From positions 180,252 to 244,251 of the forward strand of contig SCFE01000014.1 of NCBI GenBank assembly GCA_004352715.1: a stretch of 64,000 nucleotides of DNA, written 5' to 3'. The notes under the pieces are model-generated. The model saw only the letters and a list, made by a program, of their open reading frames with translations, searched no databases and had not been told where the DNA came from. Of the stretch, positions 54,057 to 64,000 are shown piece by piece; within the stretch, counting starts at the first letter, position 1; every line of letters begins with the position of its first letter. This stretch comes from Hofstenia miamia (Eukaryota > Xenacoelomorpha > Acoela). Position numbers and translations under genes: made by a program.

Positions 54057-56847
54057 GTGGGACTCTAAAGTTCTTGTTTACAAGTCATGCTGAAACTCTT
54101 TTCAAAATCTTAAAGGATATGTCTAGAAACTTTCTGAATTATATTTGGTTATGTGTATTGTATATAATGAGAGTTTTTAATCAATTTGAGTAGTTTTTTT
54201 AGGGAATTGTCCATGCCCATATTAAATTAAATTGTTTTCTTGAAATTTGCATTGTATTAAGATGATGGCTATTAGGTACTTTTTTCAGGCAGATGAATTA
54301 CAAATTTCCTAAGCAGTTGTATAAATGTGTATTAATGTGTCAGTACATTGATAGCTTAATTGTAGCAACTCCATCCTTGAGAGCACTAGCAGAAGACAGG
54401 ATCTGATATTAAAATGTACTATGACTGAGTTTAAAATATAAAATTATCCTTGTGTGTCTGCATTTGCATTTATTTTATCCTGTCTGGATCTATACATATT
54501 AACTGTCATATTTCAAGGGTTGTAACTTCTTATATTTTTCATCTAAAATTACTTCAGCAGACATGTATCACCAGTATGTCAAGCAGAAGGCTTCACCTTC
54601 ATCCACAATCATATTGCAAGGTTTTATTCATAGTTGCTAGAATGGCAAGAATGTCACCATCATGCTGAGATAAAAGGTGTTCTGGTAAAACTGTCAATTG
54701 TAATAGAATCAACAACTTGTGAAATATTTCTAAAAATATTTACATCTTTTGTAGAAAAGGTTTGTAGGGAGTTGGTTAATAGGGTCAATTTCAAAATTAA
54801 CCCAAATGTATGAAGATTTAGGTACACTATTATGACACTACATACTGCTCAAATTAATGAAGAATATAATGGTGAATTTTTCTGGGTGAATTTAACTTGA
54901 TATCAATTTTATCCCACTCTGTCCTGCCCCATCTTCTCCTGCTCTGATTAACCTGTCCTGACTCAGCCATAATATATTTTGAAGGTTAACTATGTCAATT
55001 ATAGTCAAAGCTATTTTTGGTAAATTGAAGTTACAGGAAATTGAAAATCTGTGGTTATCTTGCAAAAGCAGATATCTACATGTTTGCATGCCAATTGTAT
55101 TGAAAAAGAAGCAGAAAAGTGAGTGAAATAAAGGCTAACAACTAATTAATTATGGAATATTTGACACATGAACTCAAGCTGCATTGACATAGCACTGACA
55201 ACTGAGAGGCCCAATTTTAGGACCATAAGAAATATTTGAGAAGAACTTGATACTGCTCAAGAGACAACTGTGCATAAATAAACTGAAATCAAGCAATCTG
55301 AAAGATGAAGTGCAGTACCTCAGCTATGAACTGCTACCCCCTCAGGAACTTGTCAAACAATTGGTGCCTACTGATGAAATAGCATTATTTACTACAAGTT
55401 ATACTTCTTTGCCACCTATGCTGCCAAAAGCACTTATATGCAGCCTACCTAAATCATTATTTACTGCCATACCTTCATAATGCTGAAATGTCACTTCAGA
55501 CTGTTGTAACTAAGATTAACTCTCCCAACAATATTGTGACATCATTTTCAAATCAGGCCATAATTTTTTACAGTGCCAATATTATATATCCCCTTCAGTC
55601 ATAATGTGTACAATAGTAAACATGTTTTAATTGGGACATTTACTCCACTTAGATCATAAAATTAATAATTTCTTTAATATTTTAGTAAACTTCACTTGTA
55701 ATTAATCAAAGAATTTACAAAATTGACATATGTCAATTATTAACCAATATTTACAATTTTGTGACAATCAATATTTAGTGTATATGGAAGAGGGCAATGT
55801 TCTAAAATTTGAGGCCATCTGAGGAACATTTTAAATCCCCTTAAATAAATTCATTCAGTGTTTTATGGAAAAATATTTCTTAAAATAAGACATACTTCAA
55901 ACTTATTGAACATATATACATGTAATGTTGAGACTTGAGTCACAATATGTACAAATGCACACATTAAATTTTTACTAAATAAAACAATTTTTTTATTTTT
56001 TTAAGCCCAAAATCATGTTTAAATACTACAAGAAATAGTTTTTCAATAATATTTCCATTGCAATGCTTGAAAGCAATATATGAATTGATAATGATAAATT
56101 ATCAGCAATTGAACCAGCATATATTAGTATGCCCTAAGTAGTAAGATATCATAAGAAGTGTCAAGTAAAGTTAATAAGTCAAATTTCACTTGGATGAAAG
56201 TTGAGAATGAGACATAAGAGATCATGTTTACAGAAGCTCATTTATGTGAGGTTGTTATGCTGAAAATCACAATGAAGAAGCTTTATGGTAAATTTGATGC
56301 AATAGTGCAAAGCTTTGATAAGATGTTTTTGTTTTTGAGCTAGAATTAAAAAAGCAGGTATATCAATCAAGATCCCACTCAGCAAACAATGTATTGAATA
56401 TTCATGGCACAATCTCTTTACTTCTATTTCATGCAGGTTACCACTAAAATTGTGTGAAAATTTTTTATAGAAATACTGCCAACAAACCATTTTTAGACAC
56501 TAATTTTGATGGCCATATTGATATTCAATTAATCATCAACAATAAAGCTTGAATAAATTGGGTGGTTACAAAACCTCTGCTGCCTGTAAATATATGAGAA
56601 GAACAAACAATCACTGTGGCTAAACCACAATAATGTATATTAACCAAGGGTGGATCTAAGCAAGGTGGAAAATGTGTACTGTTTCAAATATCATCAGAAA
56701 GAGAACTACAAAAGCAAATGTATAATGGCTATAAATATTCTGGATGATGAGGAAGATTTCATAAACAAAAATAAGGAGATCTTTGGAGTCTAAATTAGTA
56801 TTAGCATTATCTTTCATAAACTGAGAGGTGGATGAACTGGGCTCCAC
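53391..56847. other. AT-rich stretch, microsatellites, no recognised gene
   Basis: TA tracts at 53750-53765 and 54012-54057. Short open stretches (for example 54450-54668 plus, 55247-55480 plus, 56242-56490 minus) have no recognisable motifs. Confidence 0.35.
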
Positions 56848-59244
56848 TCCTAACTAGTTTAAAATCAGGGCTCAAAATGTGAATACTGCAATATAAACTT
56901 ATCTCTTTGACCAAATTTACTTTCTCAACAAATAGAATCCAACATCTCAAACCATAATATAACCAAAGCATGCAGTAGATCCTCTCCAGAACATCCCCTT
57001 GGGTGCACCCCCTTTTGATGAAACAATCATGATGCTGATGAATTGAAAAACTTTTTCACAAAAGATAGGAGTATGAGGTCTCTGTTGTAAAGAGTAAGAG
57101 AATAAAGTTAGATGACAATGTAATAGCCAGAGTGCAATCTTATATTGAATGAGTCAGCAAGGTTCTTTTGCTCATCTAAATATTACTTACTTTGTTGAAT
57201 TTTGATTTCCATTCATCAAAGTAGCCAACAAGATTTTATTGATCTGCAATAAACAGTCTCAAGTAAAACTTTTGGTTGAGATATGTAATACACATCAAAT
57301 TGAGATATTTCTGAAGAGTTCAGATTTTGATTGATAGAAATAAATCCAGATTATCCATCAAAATATATAACAATTCAATGCTGGATTATATTTTAGCTAA
57401 GAAAACTTTAAATTATTGCAAAATAATTTTTCTTTATTCTAAAGAACTCAAAATTACCAATAAACTCAGAATTTTCTTTAAAACAATATTCAATTTCAAA
57501 CTTTAAGCAAAAAAACTCGATCTCAGACTGAGTAACTCAAACTTGACTCAAAACCCCTGATTTTCAGCTTGTTTCACAATACAAATATAATTGTGGTAAG
57601 GCTTAAGAAATGCAAGAAATTGGTTATCTTCTTTATATTGAATACTTGAACAAAACAGCAACATATCATATTTTAAAAAAAACCTGGATTTTTATTGAAG
57701 ATAGTGAACTCTCTATTTTCCCTTCCCGTTTGAAAATGTGATATTTATTTTAAAAATATCATTTCAAGGTTAAGCTAAGTCCATAAAAAATATTACAAGG
57801 ATGCAGTAAATTACTTGCAATTCGCCTATTTACTAAACCTTTCACTAAACATGCCAGCTTTAGAATTCTACCAAAGAATTAGCATCTGGCATGTCACATG
57901 ACTCTTGTATTTAAAGATATTTTCCAATCCGATCAAAGTTCAGTATAATTTTTTGTTTATATTTCTTGATCTATGCCTAACTTCCTGGAGTACATTAATA
58001 ATATTGCTTCAAATTGGAAAAATTTGCACATGAGCTGTAGCTGGACTGAATTGAATATATTTTAACAGAACTGTAACAAAATCAAGAAAAATATAAAATA
58101 GATTGTCTCTATGAGCAAAAACAAATCAATATACCAATCAAATTCTTAACTCTAAGTATCACCCATATTTTTACAATTTGTTATGGCTTCTATAAATAGT
58201 TTTTAAATTCTCATGATTCATAACTATGTTGACACCCTTTGACATTGCTTTGGCTTTGGTTTCAATTGTTTAGATATCTTTTTGAAAAACTTTCATGATT
58301 AGGCAAAGAGAAGATCAAAAATTTTGATCAGTGTATAAAAGTCATAGGATTAGGTATCAATAACGCAGGCGAAATCCCACAATTTGGCTGAATATTTACT
58401 ATTACGTAACAGTGCATTCAAACTAACACAGATGCAGTGAATGCGATATATATGTAATTTACACGCAATTTATTGAAAAATATCACCTACATTTTATTAC
58501 AAGTTTGCAGCACATTCAACTTTTGTCTAACAAACTGAAAAATCAAAAAAATTGCAAAAATACTAAAATGGGGTGATTTGACATTACCAATAGAATTGAG
58601 ACAAAGTTAAACTTTAAAGTTCTTGTAAATTCTTGCAAATTCTATTTTAACACTTGAAAGCAAATTTTAAGTGTTGGTATAATTAAAAAATACCTTAGGT
58701 TGTATCTCCAAGGTATACCAGTAGAACAAATAAGTTGTTTGATTTTGTTTTCAATAACAAAGAACTATTTCTCCGTACCCAGAAAAATGAGAAATCCGTA
58801 GTAAATATATCAAATAAACGAATTTTTAATTTAAATTTCGCTTAAAAATAGGTTGCTTTGAATAAAAGCTTTCCAAATATATACATCAATGAACCAAGGT
58901 AAATGTCTTTGAATTTTTATCAGCACTTTCAAGCATTAAGAGCAAATTTGTGAGAACTTGCAAGAACTTTAAGGTTTAAGTTTGTTTCACTTCCATGGGC
59001 AATTAATGGGGCAGCGCGAGCTTGGGTCGTAGAAATTTTTGCCATGCGTATTCCCCGTCCTCTTAGCTATGCAATTGATTAAAGAAGCTTTTTTGCTAAT
59101 TTCTGATTTGCCATTGATCTTATATAACATATTAAAATTATTTGCCATCACGCGATCTCTATTTTGCCAACTTTGTGTAATATTTTAGGTCATCATATAC
59201 TTTTCAAAACTCAATAAGATTTTTCAACTTCCAAGTTATCAACT
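56848..59244. other. AT-rich stretch without a gene
   Basis: Only the dispersed repeat at 57460-57560 stands out. Confidence 0.35.
57460..57560 (+). repeat. ACTCGAA-rich dispersed repeat, copy 2
   Basis: AACTCAGAATTTTCTTTAAA then AAAACTCGATCTCAGAC and AACTCAAACTTGACTC; matches 18836-18945 (minus) and 22895-22990 (plus). Confidence 0.5.
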
Positions 59245-59245
59245 T

Positions 59246-60034
59246 TAACCTTTAATAAGAACATGCAGATATATTTTTAATTGCAATTTCGTTCTTAGTT
59301 TATGATTGTTATATATAAATCTTACTTTTTCTTTAATTATTGATATTATTCTGAGTTCTTTGATCATGTTTTCAGTGTGTAGTCCTCTATATTCGATCTT
59401 AAAACAATGTTCATAATTATTTTGGTTGTTTTTTGATCTTTTGTTCTTAATTAGAATGTCTTCTAATGATTTCTTAATATATCGATCTATGAAGTTATTT
59501 GGATATTCATTCTTCTTTAATTCAATCCTAAGTTTTCTTATTTCTTGGTTAATTGTTCTATATGTGCTGCAATTGTCAAATATAACAATCATAAAACTAA
59601 GAACGAAATTGCAATTAAAATCTACAACTGAAGAAACCAATAAGTCAAATATAATTTATCAAATAATATGCACCTGTGGTGAAGATTATATTGGTTTTTC
59701 TAGTAGGCAACTATCAAGAAGAATTAAAGAACATGAGACCAGTTCTAATATATCGAACCATCTAATTAAGCGCGGACTAAATTTTGAAACAAACATATTA
59801 CATCAGACATCAAGATCAAGTTATTTAAAAATTATTGAGAGTATTTTTATAAACTCCTTGTAACCAAGTTTAAACAGAAAAGAAGACTATATTTATAAAT
59901 TAAACTTGCCACTTTTTAAAATTTAAAAAATTATAATTATTATTGTAAAATCTAGTAAATTTAGAGAGAATAATTTGTAAAACTGACGATCACTTTGTAA
60001 GTCGAAATATATCTGCATGTTCTTATTAAGGTTA
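59246..60034. mobile_element. Inverted pair of PLE fragments with inverted terminal sequence
   Basis: Left half (minus, 59590-59246): LKKNEYPNNFIDRYIKKSLED (RT thumb/linker) then text equal to NNHKLRTKLQLK, which jumps directly to the 3' terminal sequence. Right half (plus, 59577-60034): the same NNHK-region DNA, then CTCGEDYIGFSSRQLSRRIKEH (GIY-YIG core, about 59670-59735) and the 3' end. The ends AACCTTTAATAAGAACATGC (left) and GCATGTTCTTATTAAGGTT (right) are inverted copies. A second inverted block of about 45 bp lies at 59270-59320 and 59577-59622. A PLE lineage different from the 23-26 kb copies. Confidence 0.7.
59983..60010 (+). ncRNA. Hammerhead-core-like hairpin of PLE 3' region
   Basis: CTGACGA, TC, stem ACTT / loop TGT / AAGT, C, then GAAAT. 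Core strands kept, with an imperfect base to the stem. Confidence 0.4.
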
Positions 60035-60229
60035 ATTAAGCTCCTAAAAACGACATATTATCAACTTTTGTTTGAAAATATGGGCAATATTATTTTTATC
60101 TTTAATATTACACTTGGGGCTAAGCGTAAATAAGTAAAAATATTATGCTAATTTATTAGCCCAAAGCAAAATGATTTTTTACATATTCATAAAATTCATT
60201 TTATTTGTTTAATAATAGATAGAGTGAGC

Positions 60230-60565
60230 TCCTAGTAGCAAAGCAAATTGTTAAGATGTTGATTTTTGGCAGTTCTAAATCCCTGACGTCTGAGGGTTTT
60301 GTGTTGAAGCATGGATTTACCAATGCTACACAATAACTAACCTCTCCTGCTATTAACCCTATCCTAATAAAAGTTAACAGTTAACAGGAGATCGTGTTAA
60401 GGAAGAGTGGCCACACTCAGCCAACTTGATACCGATAACCTTTAAGAAAGAGTCGTATAAGACTAGAGCCCTATTTAAGATAAAGAATAAAGAAGCCCTA
60501 ACTCTTGGGTGCAGTGAGTGAAACCTACATGCTAAGTTAAAAACCTAAACTCAGGGCAACTCTCA
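60230..60565 (+). mobile_element. SINE family, copy 3, with tRNA-like head
   Basis: Most complete copy. The head has TAGCAAAGCAAATTG (box-A-like) and, about 30 bp on, GCAGTTCTAAATCCC (box-B-like), as expected for a tRNA-derived Pol III promoter. The body shares GAAGAGTGGCCACACTC, GTCGTATAAGACTAGAGCCC, GGGTGCAGTGAGTGAAACC with the 47.3 and 48.5 kb copies. Confidence 0.6.
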
Positions 60566-60899
60566 TCCCATGAGATTTCAGTGATAGCAATAAAAGTTAA
60601 TTTTAGTCACAAATAAAATGCAGTATAACAAAAACTCTAACTGTACACCTAACCTATGCTAAAGGGACGATTCCAGTCAAATTATGCCACCTCTGGGTGC
60701 CCTGTAACTACATGTACGACTTTAGAAACACATACTTTTAATAAAGTATAAGTCAAGATAAAAATTAAAAGGAATTTACTGAGAATAAATTGAAGAGAAC
60801 AAAAATGAAATAATCACACCTATTTATACAATATGAAATGGGTATCAATAAACAAAATCATACTGTGGAAAGATATAGACAAATAGTTGGCAGGTACAA

Positions 60900-61385
60900 T
60901 TCATTTGGGCTACAGCAATTCTCATAAGATAATTATAAAAAAACGCCAACTGAATAGTTTGATTTTTATGGTTTCGACATGATGCAATGTTATTGTTTGA
61001 TTGGTAACAGTTTGTAAATGAGTCTTGAATGTTTTTATTTTTTGGATCTATTGTTAGTGCCTTATCTTGGAAATCAACGATGCATTGGTATTTCTCTAGA
61101 AAGTCTCTGCCAAGTATTTATTCGTAAGGTAGAGTTACCCCTTGACCAGTGACCAGTTTTGATTGGTCCGGTAGCCAAATTACTCTAATGTGGGTACCAG
61201 CTTTGACCGATCCTCATATTATATTGTACTTGTTTTGATCGCTTTACCTGGTTTCACTGTATTTATAGGTTAAAGGCACTTTTGACTGGATGTGACCGCC
61301 ATTGGTTTCAGTCCGTTTTTTGTATCACATAATGCATTTTTACAGCTAAAAGAACGTGTAATGAACGCACACGTGCTTAAGTTGT
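60900..61385 (-). pseudogene. Retropepsin-like (LTR-retrotransposon protease) fragment
   Basis: Minus strand reads IRVIWLPDQSKLVTG, then (after one stop) ILGRDFLEKYQCIVDFQDKA, the ILG-x-DFL...DF motif of the C-terminal half of retroviral-type aspartic proteases. The catalytic D-T/S-G segment is not recognisable. No RT or integrase is nearby. A small decayed Ty3- or BEL-type scrap, or a domesticated protease remnant. Confidence 0.5.
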
Positions 61386-61415
61386 CCGATTAACCCTAAA
61401 TATCTCATTATTCGT

Positions 61416-61862
61416 CTAAATTTGGGGTAGCTTTGTTACCTAGAAAGAAATCAGCTTAAAACTTTTACTTTGGGATGACTGATTCATGAAAATTTTATTG
61501 ATATTCATTTAGCTTGTGCCCAAAAAACTTCTAAATTGGGAAATTCTCACTCTTTTTAATTTTTGTATGCTATGATTTTTTGCATATATATTAAACTCAA
61601 ATTCCTGGAGTTTTAAACTTTTTTCGGTGTCTTCACATAGCAACTAAAATATGCAAAAAATCATAGCATACAAAAACTAAAACGATTTTCACAATATAGA
61701 TGTTTTTTTGGGTACAAACTAAATTCATATTAACAAAATTTTCATGAAATTATGCATTAGGGTTTTTCAAGAATGGTATTACTATAATAAATTAGCAACC
61801 ATCATAAAGCAAAAGTTTTGAACTAATTTCTTATGGGGTAGCAAAGTTATCCCCAAACTTAG
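61416..61862. repeat. Imperfect foldback repeat
   Basis: 61416-61587 and 61649-61862 are inverted copies with indels; the inner 28 bp around GTATGCTATGATTTTTTGC are nearly perfect. The outer ends carry GGGGTAGCTTTGTTACC and GGGGTAGCAAAGTTATCCCC. Confidence 0.8.
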
Positions 61863-62003
61863 ACTATTGATGTTTTTGTTGAATATTGGTAAGCAAAGTT
61901 AGGATGATGCCCACATTGTACAGAAAAAAAGTACTTAAGAAATGTGGAAAAGTCACAAAATATCAGATTTTTCCAATTTGATTTGAGCTTAAAATCCTAT
62001 TCT

Positions 62004-62042
62004 AGTTGTTCTTGGGGTAACAAAATTACCCCAAGAACAACT
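62004..62042. repeat. Perfect 17-bp hairpin
   Basis: AGTTGTTCTTGGGGTAA, loop CAAAA, TTACCCCAAGAACAACT. It shares the GGGGTAAC...TTACCCC theme with the adjacent foldback repeat, so probably part of the same element family. Confidence 0.8.
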
Positions 62043-64000
62043 TATTGACCAAAGTTAATGAATTGCATATGTGATCTACTAACTTTTTCGCACAACATTA
62101 CAGTGACCATAAGTGAACTTTTTGTAAATATCAGTGTGTTTACAATCATAATTATGGTAATTGTCACGTGCTTTCGCAGCTTGAGATTTGAGAAAATTCC
62201 AGACTAAATTCGCGGACCTGAATGACCAGATCAGAGACAGAAAGTGACAGGTTTTGAACGGTGAAGTGAAATAAAAGGTGACCAGATCCGGTCCGGTGGT
62301 CAATACCGACTGACTTCCATCGCTGTGCTTACATATAACAAAATATAATGTTTAGCTTTAAAAGAAAAAGAAGGCCATTTTGTTAAAACTTTTCTGAACG
62401 GTAAATACTTCTTTCAATATTAACATTATAACATTTACTTATATTTGAAATCAAATTTTGATAAGCACTTTTGCAAAAATATAGAAACTTAATAATTTAA
62501 TTAAAGACTTCAATTTAGACGGCCTTGCATTAATACAGTAGTTGATTTTCACAGTTATGACCTAAAAACGAAGTTTTGAGCTTACACAATATTTTAGACT
62601 TTGGCTTTACAACCATGCTAACTATCAGCAAAGTTAACATTTGCATATCTAATAAAATCTTGCAAATATGTTTTGACCGAAAAAAATCATTTTGACTTTA
62701 ATCAGTTTTGCGCGCCCCAGTTAACGTCTTAAAAACGTATAAATATATACATATTTTTCTTCTTTAGGTGTTATTGAATACTTATTAAATTTGGTATAAT
62801 TTTGATTACACATTCAATGTGTAAAAGTGTTCATTACAAATTCGACCAATATTCAACTTTGCTGCAACCAAAAATGTTTAGTGGGTTTGTTTATGATTGT
62901 TTGATTCATTTTCTTCTAAAACGATTATATGTGTTACTAGCATCATTATGTTTAAAGTCGACAGTAAACAAATCATAATCAATCCAATTTGGCCGATTTG
63001 GATTCGATCATTAACATCCGCATTGATTTCGATTCGATTAGTGAATGCATCGCCCAGCCTTAATATATAGAATAGCATGTGTATGTGATAAGTTTTTTTT
63101 CATTAATACGCTGTTGCTGAAAACAACCATGCAAATATAGGTTATTGAACTCTTGCACTTAGACTATTTCGGTAATGAGTCATGCGAGGCTTTGATTAAA
63201 AGTAAAAATGGAGCTAAAATTGCTTCAATTCAATTTCAGAAATATTTTGTACTAGTACTACAACATTCATCCACTAGAGGGCTAACTAAACCTTAAATTA
63301 AATTTCGTGTAATGGTATCATGGAACCTTCATAAGGAATTAAACGAAAATGATATGCTCAATTGATTCAACATCTCTGCTTTCTAAGGAATCAAACAATC
63401 AAATAATTTGATTATGATTATTCCAATTATAGCTTCGTAAGGAAAAACCTAACAGAAATTGTTGAAGCACATCAAGTTTTAAAAATGTTACACATTCATT
63501 AGATGGAAATTTATTTTTTGCTCTATTTTATTTTCTGTTTTTTCCAAACGCAATCGTAGTTGATTTTCAATTCATTAGAAAATCCATTTGAATTTATTCG
63601 GGAACTACGCGATTAAAATGGACCGGACACAGAATTTTCATTTATCCTAATAGTGCCCATGAAAAATATATGTCAATACAATTTTTATGTTTATCAACAA
63701 ATTGTTCTATAAAAATCTATCATATTTCAACAAATAGTTATTAGATTCATACATTTTATAGTTATAAAATTAAAAAAATTTAATTATATAGAAAAGTGTT
63801 ATTATAATTATAACAAATTAAAAAATGAAATAAAACAAAAACCCAAAAAAAAACAAAAATTAAAAAAATTATACACTAGAAACTTTTCTTAAGCTTCTTT
63901 GAGAGGCGGATGTTGTTTTAAGTTTCTTTTTGCTGCAGTCATTGACAACATTTTTTGCAAAACAATTAAACAGCTTCTTGGTAATTAATATAAAGTAAGC
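62043..64000. other. AT-rich stretch without a recognised gene
   Basis: A somewhat GC-richer patch at 62160-62310 has an open minus-strand stretch with no known motif. The rest to the window end shows nothing. Confidence 0.35.

Noticed and set aside
62079-62303. Minus-strand open frame of 74 codons
   Set aside because: No motif, no splice context and no recognisable family; GC-richer composition alone is not enough.

Overview
This is an AT-rich nuclear scaffold from an invertebrate animal. Spliced host genes have clean GT-AG introns, and the rest is mostly mobile-element debris: Penelope-like elements (PLEs), CR1/Jockey-like and R2-type LINEs, mariner, piggyBac, tyrosine-recombinase elements and tRNA-derived SINEs. 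(TA)n microsatellites are everywhere and mark most element edges and most assembly breaks. I cannot name the species. Three 1000-N gaps (15766-16765, 37989-38988, 51599-52598) divide the window into four pieces, and there are smaller gaps at 2443-2635, 5599 and 20260.

Host genes. (1) Three plus-strand exons (110-243, 6147-6237, 12267-12390) look like an MRH-domain, cation-dependent mannose-6-phosphate-receptor-type protein. (2) A complete seven-exon RGP1 gene, the partner of RIC1 in the Rab6 exchange factor, can be recovered, but its exons are scrambled. Exons 1-4 are on the minus strand at 43.4-39.0 kb, exon 5 is on the plus strand at 37.8 kb, and exons 6-7 are on the plus strand at 26.7-27.1 kb. 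Every splice phase fits, and blocks bounded by palindromic (TA)n appear to be flipped. (3) An intact orphan single-exon membrane protein lies at 17955-18491 minus. (4) Exons of a DUF4806-like gene lie at 52.7-53.4 kb minus.

Mobile elements by region. 1-5.5 kb: a decayed R2-type LINE with a restriction-like endonuclease, then a CR1/Jockey remnant. 7-21 kb: several 5'-truncated minus-strand PLEs and a CR1-like 3' end. 23.2-26.6 kb: two nearly identical PLE copies head to head, both with open RT plus GIY-YIG frames. 28-33 kb: CR1 3' ends, a PLE fragment and a decayed LINE with gag zinc knuckles, endonuclease and RT. 33.5-37.5 kb: a decayed tyrosine-recombinase element interrupted by two abutting TA-target DNA transposons. 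40.9-42.7 kb: a piggyBac fossil inside an RGP1 intron. 43.9-45.5 kb: R2-type and Jockey remnants. 47-49.3 kb: SINEs and a PLE fragment. 49.4-51.6 kb: a second, better-preserved tyrosine-recombinase element. 59.2-60.0 kb: an inverted PLE pair. 60.2-62.1 kb: a SINE, a retropepsin fragment and foldback repeats.

The most interesting signals are two diverged Crypton-like recombinase elements with the same terminal layout (five tandem ~30-bp iterons at one end; two direct plus one inverted copy at the other), and a hammerhead-core-like hairpin with covarying stems just downstream of every PLE copy that keeps its 3' end.
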